This document shows positions 53,674-63,116 of a DNA stretch of 64,000 nucleotides, in pieces (within the stretch, counting starts at the first letter, position 1; the number at the start of each line of letters is the position of its first letter). Location of the stretch: NCBI GenBank assembly GCA_937916515.1, contig CALFSX010000212.1, positions 1-64,000 on the forward strand. The letters are read 5' to 3'. The notes under the pieces were generated by a model that did not search any database, was not told where the DNA came from, and saw nothing but the letters and a program-made list of their open reading frames with translations. This stretch comes from an uncultured Planctomycetaceae bacterium (GTDB taxonomy: Bacteria; Planctomycetota; Planctomycetia; Planctomycetales; Planctomycetaceae). A program made the translations under genes and the position numbers.

Positions 53674-54918
53674 ATGTCTGAATTACCTGTTGCTGATTCT
53701 TCTGCCGGTCCGACTGCTGTTCGAGTTATCTTGAAGCCTCGTCGTGCTCAACCGTTTTTTGGACGTCATCCGTGGGTCTTCGAAAGTGCGATTGACGCTG
53801 TTGAATGCGATACTGGTGAGGAGCCATCCGCTGGCACGATTGTGGAACTGTGGTCCGCAAAGCACGACTTTGTGGCACGCGGACTGTGGAATCCCAACAG
53901 CAATATTCGAGTGCGTTTGTACACCTGGATTCAGCAACAGGCAATCGACAGTGACTTGATTCGCCAACGCATTGCTTCTGCGGTTGAATTACGACGCGGG
54001 ATGTTTGATCTTGCGTCCGAAAAGGTAGCGTGCCGTTTGATCTTTAGTGAGTCCGATGGGCTGTCCGGCTTGTCGGTGGATTTTTATGGTCGCTACTTGT
54101 TGGTTCAATTCACCAGTTTAGCGCTATTTCAGTTTCGCGATGCGATCATTGAGGCGTTGCAGGCGGAAGTTCAGCCACTGGGCATTTGGCTGCGAACCGA
54201 AAAAGGAATGCGCGAAGCTGAAGGTTTGGAAGTTGTTGATGGATTAATTTCCGGCCAGGCTCCGCCACGCCCGATGTTCATGAATGATCACGGAGTCGAA
54301 TATGGTGTGGACGTGCAGGAAGGGCAGAAGACCGGGTACTATCTTGACCAGCGTGAGAATCGCTTGAGTGCGTCAAGATTTACGAAGGGCTGTTCTGTTC
54401 TGGATGCCTTCTGCTTTTCCGGCGGGTTCGGTATCACGGCGGCGGTGAAGGGCGGGGCGAGTCAGGTTTTGGGTGTGGATTCATCAGAGCCCGCTTTGGC
54501 GTTGGCTGCAGCAAATGCAGAACTGAACGGAGTGGCTGACAAATGCCAGTACCGACGTGGAGACGTGCGGGCGGAACTGGAATTAATGGTGGAGCAGGGC
54601 ACCACGTTTGACGTTGTGGTGTTGGATCCTCCGCGTATGGCAAGAACTCGCGGCGGTCTGGAAAGAGCGATCAAGGGATACAGCCGCCTGAATGAACTAG
54701 GCGTTGCGGTCTTAAAACGCGGCGGAATTCTGGTGACCTGCAGTTGTTCAGGGCTGGTGTCGCGAGCCGACTTTGTGGAAATGATCTCTGGAGTTGCCAG
54801 AGCAACAGGTCGTGATATTCAAATTCTGGAACAACATGGACAACCGCTGGACCACCCTGTTTCGGCAACCTGTCCGGAGACCGAATATCTGAAGATGCTG
54901 ATTTGCCGTGTGCTTTGA
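53674..54918 (+). CDS. rlmI: RlmI-like 23S rRNA cytosine-C5 methyltransferase
   Basis: SAM-dependent rRNA methyltransferase of the PUA-RlmI type. A PUA-like domain occupies the first ~90 residues (VILKPRRAQPFFGRHPWVFE). The catalytic domain has EGQKTGYYLDQRENR, the SAM motif VLDAFCFSGGFGI, a GVDSSEPALALA acidic loop and DPPRMAR; TCSCSG carries a Cys pair where the catalytic Cys is expected. ATG 53674 is preferred to TTG 53665. Length 414 is typical. The modified base is assumed by homology. Confidence 0.85.
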   Translation: MSELPVADSSAGPTAVRVILKPRRAQPFFGRHPWVFESAIDAVECDTGEEPSAGTIVELWSAKHDFVARGLWNPNSNIRVRLYTWIQQQAIDSDLIRQRIASAVELRRGMFDLASEKVACRLIFSESDGLSGLSVDFYGRYLLVQFTSLALFQFRDAIIEALQAEVQPLGIWLRTEKGMREAEGLEVVDGLISGQAPPRPMFMNDHGVEYGVDVQEGQKTGYYLDQRENRLSASRFTKGCSVLDAFCFSGGFGITAAVKGGASQVLGVDSSEPALALAAANAELNGVADKCQYRRGDVRAELELMVEQGTTFDVVVLDPPRMARTRGGLERAIKGYSRLNELGVAVLKRGGILVTCSCSGLVSRADFVEMISGVARATGRDIQILEQHGQPLDHPVSATCPETEYLKMLICRVL

Positions 54919-54945
54919 TTGGAAGATCACAGTCGGATCCTCGCG

Positions 54946-56259
54946 TTATTTGGCGACTTCACGAGTGACAAGTTCGTTCAGTTCTTTCAGTCCATCTCTG
55001 CGGTCGATTTCATAGAAGCCCGACTGATAGTGAACGATGTTGCCTGATTTCGAGATCATGATCCACAATGGCAACGATCCAGCATTCCTGCGTGGGTCGC
55101 CTACGGCTTTCAGCAGTGAGCCATTGTCATATCCGATGGGGTAGGTGATGTTCATGAACTCCGCCAGCTTCTTCGCGGTACGGCGTCCAGCAACAACCTG
55201 ATCGGCTTGTTGCAAAGAGTTATTGGTTGCCACGCCGACAACTTCCACGCCGTCCTGTTTGCGATTGTTGTACAGGAATTCCAGATAGCCGACTTGCCCA
55301 TACGGTTCTGATAGTGGTTTTTCTGAGTAATTCCAAAAGTGCAGGATCGTCACTTTTCCCTTCAACGCGGCTGAATCCAGTGTTCCGCCAGAGACCAGGT
55401 TAAGCGTGAAACCGGGAGCAGGCTTGTCCTGTAGCTGTTGCTCACGGGCCATGGTTTGTTGAAGCCGGCGTTCCTGGGTATCAACGTCGCGGCGAATTCG
55501 CAGGACGGTTTCCTGTAGTGGAGTGTCCTTTGCCAGGGCGGTCAGGTTGTCTTGTCTTTCTTTTGCCAGAACAATCTGCCGAGATGCCAGTTCACTAAGC
55601 TGAGAATCTGGGCGCCGCTGCAAAACTGACTGTAGTTCCAGCAATGCTGACTGAAGCTCATTGTTTTTTCTGGATGCCTCTGCGGCGACCGGCTTGCTGG
55701 AGGTTTGGTGAATTGATAGCCGGAATTTTTCGCCTTGCCCCATGAAGACATCCATGTCAGCTTTCAGCAATAGCCCTGAGGAAGCTTCAACAGTAATTGA
55801 TTGCTGACGACCTCGGCGTTCGCGAGCTCGCAGCTTCCACGCGCTGATTTTATCGATGGTTTCAGGTGATTCGGCAGTAAACGTCCACCCGGCGTCCGTC
55901 CATTCTGAATCAGAATTGATGTCTGCGGGAAGGTTCATTTTCAGTACGGGCAAGGGCAGGGTGTAGGTGTTTTCGTCGAACTGGTAAATTAGATGTGGGC
56001 TGACGGAACCAGTCTTTCCAAGGGTTCCAAAACTTTCCGGCCACGGGCAGCCGTCAATTTCGTCGTCAAGAACAGCGAAAAAGTCAGTACTTCCCTGCAA
56101 CAGCAACGTTTCGAAATTGCGGAGAATTCGTTCGTCGGAATTTGAGGTGGCCTGCGACAAAGTGCCAGTAAATCGAATCTCCTGCACAGAATCTGTTGCC
56201 TGGGCCGTTGCCGCTAAAACGGTCGCGAGTAAGTAGTAAGTGCAGATTCGAATCGCCAT
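54946..56259 (-). CDS. Secreted redoxin-fold protein lacking the CxxC motif
   Basis: A 437-residue exported protein. AGGAG eight bases before ATG 56259 fixes the start and gives a signal peptide (RICTYYLLATVLAATAQA). The N-terminal ~180 residues are beta-rich and resemble lipid-binding or DUF-type envelope domains; a helical linker (LLELQSVLQRRPDSQ, VDTQERRLQQTMAREQQ) follows. The last ~150 residues are TlpA/AhpC-like (PAPGFTLNLVSGGTLDSAAL, KVTILHFWNYSEKP, LPLWIMISKSGNIV), but the position of WCxxC is NYSEKP (about 310-315), so no redox pair is left. A reductase role is unlikely. Confidence 0.75.
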   Translation of the reverse strand: MAIRICTYYLLATVLAATAQATDSVQEIRFTGTLSQATSNSDERILRNFETLLLQGSTDFFAVLDDEIDGCPWPESFGTLGKTGSVSPHLIYQFDENTYTLPLPVLKMNLPADINSDSEWTDAGWTFTAESPETIDKISAWKLRARERRGRQQSITVEASSGLLLKADMDVFMGQGEKFRLSIHQTSSKPVAAEASRKNNELQSALLELQSVLQRRPDSQLSELASRQIVLAKERQDNLTALAKDTPLQETVLRIRRDVDTQERRLQQTMAREQQLQDKPAPGFTLNLVSGGTLDSAALKGKVTILHFWNYSEKPLSEPYGQVGYLEFLYNNRKQDGVEVVGVATNNSLQQADQVVAGRRTAKKLAEFMNITYPIGYDNGSLLKAVGDPRRNAGSLPLWIMISKSGNIVHYQSGFYEIDRRDGLKELNELVTREVAK

Positions 56260-56728
56260 CAATAAAACTCCTGAAGTAGAATCTGACTGCCCCGGTCTAT
56301 GCAAAAGACCTCGCCTGGCTCTAAGACTCCTAGTTTCGTGACTATCTCAAAATGGCCGATTGTCCGCAACGGGACGCTGTTTAATAGTGTGGCGTCGGTT
56401 CTGGAATCCGGCCTGCCGTTTGATGAATGACCGGTTCATGACGCAGTTGGCAGCTCGATACCGCCATAAATTGCTGCCTTTTTGCCAGGACTGATGCATT
56501 GACGCCACGTTGACCGATAGTTCGAACATTTGCCGCGAAGAATCCTGATAGAAGTCTGACGTCCCACTTTTTGAATACCCTTCGCATCAGATTCTGGTGT
56601 TACACTATACTGAATAAACAAAAAATGCCCATTGCGGTCGCTTTTCGGGCGATGTCGTTGTGGGGTAAATAAGTCAGGTTTCGGCGGTTCCTCGTAACTG
56701 CCGCAGGGCCAGCTGGGGGAGTAGACAA
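56260..56728. other. Intergenic region, no gene seen
   Basis: 469 bp between divergent genes. A -10-like TATACT at 56606-56611 lies 118 bp before the kinase start but lacks a -35 match. The short frames on the minus strand overlap one another and have no coding look. Confidence 0.35.
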
Positions 56729-58255
56729 GTGTCTGAAGGCCAGATGATCATAGGTAACTATGAACTACACAACTGCGTTGCCGCCGGAAGTACCACTCAG
56801 ATTTGGGAGGTCACCCAGGCTGGTTCGCCGATGCAATTGGCGATGAAGCTGATGCTGGACGACGCCAGAATGATCCCGGCGGAAAAGAACGTGCTGAAGC
56901 ACGAGTTCAAGATCGGGAAAATGATGGACCACCCGTCGTTTTTGCGGTTTCATGAACTGGAAATAAATCGAGATCACGCGTTTTTTATAATGGACTTTTT
57001 CCGTTCCCCCAGCCTGAAAAATCATATCACGTCCAACCGTGCCGCCATTCAGTCAACGTTTAAAAAACTGGCTGAATCGTTGGCACTGGCGTTTCAGTTT
57101 ATGCACGAAACCGGTTGGCTGCACAGAGACATCAAGCCGGATAATATTTTAGTGAACAAGGCGGGCGAAGCTCGCGTGATCGACTTTTCATTGTCCAGCA
57201 AAGTGCTGGGTGGGCTGGGGAAACTGATTGCCGGAAAGCAGAAAGTTATTCAGGGGACGCGCACCTATATTGCACCGGAAACGATTCTCAAAAAGCCACC
57301 TACTCCTCAGACGGATATGTATAGCCTTGGCGTTACATTCTTTGAAGTACTGACTGGGCAGCCTCCGTTCGCTGGAGATTCTCCCAATGCCCTGTTGAAA
57401 AAACACCTGGGCGAAACGCCAGTGGGGCCATCCGCTATTAATCAGAACGTCACTAAAGAACTGGATCGCGTTGTCCTGCGAATGCTGGAAAAGAATCCGC
57501 TGAAGCGATTTGAGTCGATGCAGGAACTGGCGGGTGCCTTACGGAGCATTAAGTGCTTTGATGCGGATCCGCTTGAGTTGTTTATGAAGCAGGCGGCCGA
57601 CAAAAAAACAAACGATGCAGATTCTGTTGACAAACGTCTGGATAGCCGTGCGGATGCGGTGCGAACGTTGAACGGAATTGCAGCACCAGCAGCTCCAAAG
57701 AATAAACGTCGTGTAAGCGAGAAGCTGCTTCGCGAAGAAGAGGCGCGGTTGGCTGCCATTGCCGCCAAGAAGAATGGAGGTGCTCCTCCAGGTCAGAATG
57801 CTCAGATGCCAGGGATGATGCAGCCAAACATGATGCCTCAAATGCCTGGCATGATGTATCCGGGCATGCAAATGCCACCTGGTTACGGCCAGCCTGGGAT
57901 GCCGCCGGGCATGATGCCGCCCGGAATGCCAATGCCAGCTGGTTACGGTCAACCAGGAATGCCAATGCAACCCGGAGCCCCGATGCCGCCTCAGTACACT
58001 CAGCAGGCACCAGTCCCGCAAGCTCCGCCGGCACCGGCTCAGCAACAGCCTGCTCAGCCAGTACAACAGCAACCGGCTCCTGTGCAGCCAGTACCTCAGC
58101 CGCCTGTGCAACAACAGCCGGTTCCGCCAGCGTCTCAGCCTCCAGAGCCGCAGCAACCTGTTCAGCCGGCGCAGCAGCCTGCTTCTGCGGCAGATCAGGA
58201 AGAAGTTACTACAGAAGACCTGATGGACCTGATGTCTCAGTTCAAGATCGAGTAA
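56729..58255 (+). CDS. Ser/Thr protein kinase with a Met/Pro/Gly-rich C-terminal tail
   Basis: A 508-residue kinase starting at GTG 56729 with GGGGGAG seven bases upstream. Catalytic motifs: Lys 40 (LAMKLML), HRDIKPDN (132-139), DFS at 152-154 for DFG, and APE (182-184). The P-loop is weak (VAAGSTTQIWEV). From about residue 355 the tail is low-complexity: Met/Pro/Gly runs with GYGQPGMP repeated, then Pro/Gln/Val-rich stretches, and ends with an acidic helix (TTEDLMDLMSQFKIE). No transmembrane helix, so it is cytosolic. accA follows 112 bp downstream on the same strand. Confidence 0.88.
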   Translation: MSEGQMIIGNYELHNCVAAGSTTQIWEVTQAGSPMQLAMKLMLDDARMIPAEKNVLKHEFKIGKMMDHPSFLRFHELEINRDHAFFIMDFFRSPSLKNHITSNRAAIQSTFKKLAESLALAFQFMHETGWLHRDIKPDNILVNKAGEARVIDFSLSSKVLGGLGKLIAGKQKVIQGTRTYIAPETILKKPPTPQTDMYSLGVTFFEVLTGQPPFAGDSPNALLKKHLGETPVGPSAINQNVTKELDRVVLRMLEKNPLKRFESMQELAGALRSIKCFDADPLELFMKQAADKKTNDADSVDKRLDSRADAVRTLNGIAAPAAPKNKRRVSEKLLREEEARLAAIAAKKNGGAPPGQNAQMPGMMQPNMMPQMPGMMYPGMQMPPGYGQPGMPPGMMPPGMPMPAGYGQPGMPMQPGAPMPPQYTQQAPVPQAPPAPAQQQPAQPVQQQPAPVQPVPQPPVQQQPVPPASQPPEPQQPVQPAQQPASAADQEEVTTEDLMDLMSQFKIE

Positions 58256-58367
58256 TCTTCGTCAATATTCGGTTGTGCCGTACCGGCGGTCGATCACATT
58301 TTTTGCGAGCAACCTTGGTTGTGCCATGTTGCTCATTAAAATTTTTTTGTCGTTACAGACCTGTATC

Positions 58368-59339
58368 ATGGCTCCACAGCACCAGCTCTCATTTGAAAAA
58401 CCAATCTATCAATTGGAATCTCAGCTTCTGAAATTGGAAGCGGAGCCCAATCCAACGCCAGCCCTGAAAGACAGTATTCGGCGGATGCGTGTTGAACTGA
58501 CTCAGATGACACGTGAACTCTACGAGAATCTTGATCCGTGGCAGATTGTTCAGGTTTCACGGCATCCAGAACGTCCTCAAACAGCTGATTACGTTGAACT
58601 GGTCTTTGATGAATTCGTTGAACTGCATGGTGACAAAGCGTTCGGTGACGATCGCGCGATTATCACTGGATTCGCCAAACTGGACGGTCGCAAAGTGATG
58701 TTGGTTGGCCACCAAAAAGGACGGACTCTGAAGGAACGCAACGAGTGCCTATATGGATGTGCCAATCCGGAAGGCTATCGGAAAGCAATGTCCAAAATGG
58801 AGATGGCTTCTCGATACAACCTGCCGATCATCTGCCTGATCGATACTCCAGGCGCTTATCCAGGCATTGGTGCCGAAGAACGCGGCCAGGCGTACAATAT
58901 TGCGGTCAATCTTCGCGACATGTCAACTCTGGAAGTACCAATCGTGTGCGTCGTCATTGGTGAAGGCGGATCTGGTGGTGCATTGGGTATCGGTATTGGT
59001 GACCATATCGCCGTGCTTCAAAACGCTTACTATTCAGTGATTAGTCCGGAAGGCTGTGCTGGAATTTTGTGGAAGCATTCGAAGCACGCCGACAAGGCTG
59101 CTCAGGCGTTGCGTTTCACAAGCAAAGATCTGATGGAACTGGGCATCATCGACGAAGTCGTTCCTGAGCCACTTGGTGGTGCTCACCGAAACCATCGTCA
59201 GATGGCGATGGCTTTGAAAGGCATGCTGTCCAGCTCATTGCAGTCGCTTGAAGGGATGTCCGGGCAGGAATTGGTCAATCGCCGCTACGACAGGTTTCGT
59301 AAGATTGGCGTCTTTGAAGAGGCGGCAACCGTCGGTTAG
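58368..59339 (+). CDS. accA: Acetyl-CoA carboxylase carboxyltransferase subunit alpha
   Basis: Alpha half of the carboxyltransferase that makes malonyl-CoA for fatty acid synthesis. ATG 58368 starts at MAPQHQLSFEKPIYQLE, the normal AccA beginning, giving 323 residues. Motifs: GDRAIITGFAKLDGRKVM-like DDRAIITGFAKLDGR, GHQKGR, CLIDTPGAYPG, EERGQAYNIA, GEGGSGGALGIG and SPEGCAGILWKHSKHADKAA. The beta subunit gene accD is not in the window. Upstream in-frame codons to 58275 are not used. Confidence 0.95.
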   Translation: MAPQHQLSFEKPIYQLESQLLKLEAEPNPTPALKDSIRRMRVELTQMTRELYENLDPWQIVQVSRHPERPQTADYVELVFDEFVELHGDKAFGDDRAIITGFAKLDGRKVMLVGHQKGRTLKERNECLYGCANPEGYRKAMSKMEMASRYNLPIICLIDTPGAYPGIGAEERGQAYNIAVNLRDMSTLEVPIVCVVIGEGGSGGALGIGIGDHIAVLQNAYYSVISPEGCAGILWKHSKHADKAAQALRFTSKDLMELGIIDEVVPEPLGGAHRNHRQMAMALKGMLSSSLQSLEGMSGQELVNRRYDRFRKIGVFEEAATVG

Positions 59340-59388
59340 ACACAGCCGTGCTGTCGCTGGCAACGCTAATAACGAAAACGCGTTCTTA

Positions 59389-59452
59389 AGTGGCGTATGT
59401 TTTCATGGGGCCATGTTTCTACGTCGCCCCATGAAAACTACGCCACTTTTCT
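59389..59452 (+). terminator. Long hairpin terminator after accA
   Basis: AGTGGCGTA (59389-59397) and TACGCCACT (59439-59447) form the outer arm, and TTTTCATGGGGC pairs with GCCCCATGAAAA inside (59400-59411 with 59426-59437). A T-rich stretch (TTTTCTTT) follows. The combined stem of about 21 bp is unusually long for a terminator and could also be a palindromic element. Confidence 0.65.
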
Positions 59453-59990
59453 TTGACGGCTGCTTTAAAGAATCCGGGGGCGTGTCGGAAGTTGGCTGTC
59501 GACCGCATCGGCAGTTGGCAGGTTTCCGGCCGATCCTGCATGGCTGATCGGCACGATGTCTGCGGCCAGAGGCTCTGGCGATTTGTACACCCGCCAACTA
59601 TTGATTCGGGTGTGTGAATGACCGTGAGCCCGTGGCATGAGATTTCGTATTGGGACGGCCGGGTTTTGGACGGTCGGTGCTGCCATGCAATCTATTGGTA
59701 CGATCGGGCTGCTCATGTATGGAAATCAGCGGGGCAGTTTGCTGCATCGATGAACGTCTGATTCCGCCAGCGTTTCATTCCCACCAGGCGGTATCGCGTG
59801 ATGCGCTGTTGCGAGTCAGTGAGCGTCTCGTGTGCCGCATTCGATTCTTGCTGTGTCGGCAAATCTGCCGCTGTATTTTTACCTACACCCAACGTCCGAT
59901 AATGTCCGTTATGTTAGGTTAATGTCAAAATGTGCTGCTTTTTAAAGGGGCAAATTTCGACCTCTCAGAATGACTTGAAACGCATTCTGT
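59453..59990. other. Intergenic region between accA and the CvpA gene, no gene seen
   Basis: 538 bp between convergent genes. The largest open frame (59650-59922 on the plus strand) has no ribosome binding site and a Cys/Arg-rich composition. Nothing further was identified. Confidence 0.4.
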
Positions 59991-61220
59991 TTACTGACGC
60001 GACTGATTTAGCCTTTGCTGCAGGTCAAAGCTGAGTGCATTGAATGACACGCCGGCTTTATCCAGCTGTCTAATGATGCGGTCATCCAGTCGAGTCTGAA
60101 CGTTGGTTAACGGGTCCGGATCTGTGGCTCGCAAACTAACATCAGCAAACCAATCTTCGATGACCGCCTGTTGGATCTGCGGAGGCACGCCGATCAGGTA
60201 GTCCTGTGTCTTCTTCACGACGCGATCACGGTCCTTATAGATATCGCCGATTTCGTTCAAAAGCTGGCCGATATTCGTCTGCCCGGACGATGCCGAATTT
60301 CCGCTGGTACCCGATCCCAATCTTCCTCCAATACTGGACAGGAACTGGGTGATGGTGGAAGGAACCTGGGGTTCGAACGACTTCCCCAGTTGATTCACAA
60401 AGTTGTTCTTTTGTTCGGGGGTTGCAGAATTCCATTGCTGCTGCAACTGGGCCCCAAATTGTTCCTGTGCAGATTTAGGCAAGGTTCGCCACATCTGGTC
60501 GAACGAAACGCCAGTGCTGGCGGATGGGACTTGCGATGAACTGTTTGTGTTCGAGCTGTTTGGATTCAGGCCTCCGATGACTCCGTCGACGATATCCGGC
60601 AATTGAAACCCACCGCCCTGCCCCTGAACATCTGTTGGCGTCGACGTGCCAGGCTTTGTGTTCCAGATATCGCTGATCGATGTGCTGTTCCCAAGGTGTT
60701 CTTCGTGGATGGGTGCCAGTCCCTGTTCCAGTTCGGCAACTGCCTTTTGCAGGTACTCCGGAAAATAGTCAGGAGTGATGGGCTTCACTACGTCCAGAAC
60801 CTGGCACGCAGCGCGACCGGTATAAGAAATCAAAACGACGGATTTCAACGAGTCGAACACTGTGACGGAAAAGAACGTCACCACTAGCGAGATCACGACG
60901 CCCTTTACAAATCCCAGCAGTGCTCCCAGATGTCGATCGAAGTCCTTGAACTTGGCTTTCTCCATCCAACTGTTCAAGGTGCCGGCCGCCATAAAAGAGC
61001 CCAGCGAAAAGCCGATGTACAGCACCAGCATCGCAATCCAGTGCTTTAATGGCTGCTCCACGTTAATTTGCGGCTCAATAATAGGCGCAAGTTTGTCCGC
61101 GAATTTGAAGCACAGGATCAGCGCGGCAATCCAGGCCAGTTGAGTGACCAGGCCTCGCTGAGCTCCCTGCCAGGTGGCGTAAACCAGGATCGCCAATATG
61201 ACAATGTCGTACCAAACCAT
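59991..61220 (-). CDS. CvpA-family membrane protein with a long cytosolic or periplasmic tail
   Basis: A 409-residue protein. The first ~170 residues match the CvpA (colicin V production) family: WYDIVILAILVYATWQGAQRGLVTQL, then hydrophobic segments LAWIAALILCF, HWIAMLVLYIGFSLGSFM and GALLGFVKGVVISLVVTFFSV, with the conserved DRxLGALLGFVKG phrase. The tail is unusual: Ser/Thr/Gly/Gln-rich, then repeated-looking helices (QEQFGAQLQQQWNSATPEQK) and a final charged helix. CvpA proteins influence secretion and envelope homeostasis; the tail has no known role. Confidence 0.78.
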   Translation of the reverse strand: MVWYDIVILAILVYATWQGAQRGLVTQLAWIAALILCFKFADKLAPIIEPQINVEQPLKHWIAMLVLYIGFSLGSFMAAGTLNSWMEKAKFKDFDRHLGALLGFVKGVVISLVVTFFSVTVFDSLKSVVLISYTGRAACQVLDVVKPITPDYFPEYLQKAVAELEQGLAPIHEEHLGNSTSISDIWNTKPGTSTPTDVQGQGGGFQLPDIVDGVIGGLNPNSSNTNSSSQVPSASTGVSFDQMWRTLPKSAQEQFGAQLQQQWNSATPEQKNNFVNQLGKSFEPQVPSTITQFLSSIGGRLGSGTSGNSASSGQTNIGQLLNEIGDIYKDRDRVVKKTQDYLIGVPPQIQQAVIEDWFADVSLRATDPDPLTNVQTRLDDRIIRQLDKAGVSFNALSFDLQQRLNQSRQ

Positions 61221-61494
61221 GATATTTGCTCGAATTTCAAATCCGTCTGACGTATCAAGCCCGCAAATTTACTGATGCAGCGTCGGCCGATCTGAAGTGT
61301 TGATTCAGTTGGGCTGAACTTCCTGAGACGACGCGCAATTCAGTTCCGCGAAGTATAGGTAGTTTGCACCAGCGGCGGGAAGATTGAATTTTCAACGCCG
61401 ATTCCAGAGCGAAGGCCTGTAATTGGAAATCACCAACGACTGAATCTGGATGTCGATACCCAAGTGGAAACATCAGCAAAATGGAGCTGCTCGG

Positions 61495-61944
61495 TTAGAA
61501 CGACTTCTTGCTGTCCAGCATCAACGTAACAGGTCCATCGTTGACCAATTGCACGTTCATGTGAGTTTGAAAACGGCCTGTTTCTACAGGAATTCCCAGC
61601 CCACGAAGTTCGGCTGCGAAACTCTGGTACAGAGCGTCTGCTTTTTCCGGGCGGGCTGCTGAAACGAAACTTGGACGTCGTCCCTTCCGACAGTCGCCAA
61701 ATAAAGTGAACTGGCTGACTACCAGGACAGCCGCCTTAACTTCTCTGAGGTCCAGGTTCATTTTTCCTTCGCTGTCCTCGAAGACTCTTAGTCCAGCGAT
61801 CTTCGCGGCCATCCAGTTCACGTCGTCCTGGTTATCGTCTCCGCCAACTCCCAGCAGAACGACAAAACCGCTGGCAATCGCACCGACGGTTTCACCATCA
61901 ACTGAGACGGAAGCCTCTGAAACTCGTTGTACAACAGCTCGCAT
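61495..61944 (-). CDS. dtd: D-aminoacyl-tRNA deacylase
   Basis: Removes D-amino acids (and Gly from tRNA-Ala) mischarged on tRNA. 149 residues, standard length. The two active-site motifs are VSQFTLFGD and, near the C-terminus, VNDGPVTL (Gly-cisPro). The N-terminus [17 protein letters not shown] is the classic DTD opening. Stands alone. Confidence 0.95.
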   Translation of the reverse strand: MRAVVQRVSEASVSVDGETVGAIASGFVVLLGVGGDDNQDDVNWMAAKIAGLRVFEDSEGKMNLDLREVKAAVLVVSQFTLFGDCRKGRRPSFVSAARPEKADALYQSFAAELRGLGIPVETGRFQTHMNVQLVNDGPVTLMLDSKKSF

Positions 61945-62105
61945 GTTTGGGGTGTCCGGTGGTTTTTGTTGCTATAGGGGCTTGGGGTCATATTTGGCGG
62001 ATTTCGCGTTTTATTTGGGCCGCAGGTCGGAGCAGCTGGCGTCGGCATCAAGCAGTTTTGTTGTGCGCAAGCTGCCTATTTACCTCATGCTTACGCGGCT
62101 GTTCG

Positions 62106-62924
62106 TCAAAACTTTCCCATCCTACGTTCTCGGGAAGGCAGGATCTCCAGGCAAGTGGTCCACCAGCCCGTTAAAACCGTTTGAATGAATTCAATCGGCA
62201 GATTTTCTTCCTGCATTTCCGCAGCTAAGCGAGCGTGATCGTACACAACGGATCGGAATTCTACGAAGCACGCGGGCTTTGGGTGATTGCGGGGTAGGGG
62301 GCTGTTTGTGGCGTCAATTCCGGTCTTCAGAATGGCGTACCAGACACCCGTGGTGCCATCGTTTTCCGGGCGTCCAAGCACTCCAATGTTGGCGTAAAGT
62401 CGTCCGTTGTTCAGTTCTCGCTGCCAGTGAATTCCTGAATGAGTTCCCACAATCACGTCCGCGTTATGTTCATCTGCAAGACGATTCAGGAAAGCTGTGC
62501 TGGTGTTTGATTCCCAAAGAAACTCATTCGTACGACGTGGGCTTCCGTGACACAAAAGAATTTTAAGCCCATCAATTTGTAGCCAAATCTGTTTGGGCAG
62601 CGTCCTCAGAAATGCTTTGTTGGTGTCGCTGGTGTTTTTTAACGTGTAGTCGTAACTGACCTGAGCGAAAAGGTTGTCACGTGGGTCTGTATATCCGCAC
62701 TGGCAATCGTCCAGTTCGTTCCCAATGCTGTCGTCATAGTTTCCCTGCACGCAAAGAACATCGTGTTCTGCCAGAATAGGAAAGACGCGATCCGGATGTG
62801 GGCCGAAAGCTCCCAGGTCGCCAAGGCAGTACATGGCATCGACCTCGCAAATTCGAGCGTCCGAAATTGCGGCCTGAAGAGCAAGATAGTTGCTGTATAG
62901 TCCGCCAAAGAGTGCGATTTTCAT
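62106..62924 (-). CDS. Metallophosphoesterase-fold protein with altered metal site
   Basis: A 272-residue calcineurin-like phosphoesterase fold. Family landmarks GDLGAFGPHPDRV, GNYDD (GNHD equivalent), LLCHGSPRR and VGTHSG are visible, but the first metal motif, normally SDxHGN, reads GGLYSN: the Asp is Gly 8 and the His is Tyr 10. Since that Asp bridges the two metals, catalysis is doubtful or relies on a different arrangement. No signal peptide. The frame is intact, so this is a diverged protein rather than a pseudogene. It was probably a nucleotide or phosphodiester hydrolase originally. Confidence 0.75.
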   Translation of the reverse strand: MKIALFGGLYSNYLALQAAISDARICEVDAMYCLGDLGAFGPHPDRVFPILAEHDVLCVQGNYDDSIGNELDDCQCGYTDPRDNLFAQVSYDYTLKNTSDTNKAFLRTLPKQIWLQIDGLKILLCHGSPRRTNEFLWESNTSTAFLNRLADEHNADVIVGTHSGIHWQRELNNGRLYANIGVLGRPENDGTTGVWYAILKTGIDATNSPLPRNHPKPACFVEFRSVVYDHARLAAEMQEENLPIEFIQTVLTGWWTTCLEILPSRERRMGKF

Positions 62925-63084
62925 CTGTTCATTTCTTCGCCAACAATGTGCATGATTTTTGTGTTAGAGGGGAAGGCTTATTGTTAAGTGGGTGGCCCAG
63001 GTGTTGTTTGCTCAGGCATGCTTCGATGTTTTAGTGTCCGCAGGCCTCAGTTCCAGTTTTACGTTGTCTTGGCGTCTTACTCAA

Positions 63085-63111
63085 AATGATGCTCGCACGG
63101 TGCGCATCATT
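63085..63111. repeat. Cruciform-forming inverted repeat next to repeat copy 3
   Basis: AATGATGC (63085-63092) and GCATCATT (63104-63111) form the outer arm, with GCAC/GTGC pairing inside around one G. It directly abuts the third copy of the palindromic repeat, and together they make a compound hairpin element. Confidence 0.65.
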
Positions 63112-63116
63112 CTCGT

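Noticed and set aside
59650-59922. Plus-strand 90-residue frame between accA and the CvpA gene
   Set aside because: No ribosome binding site and Cys/Arg-rich, unlike the real genes around it.
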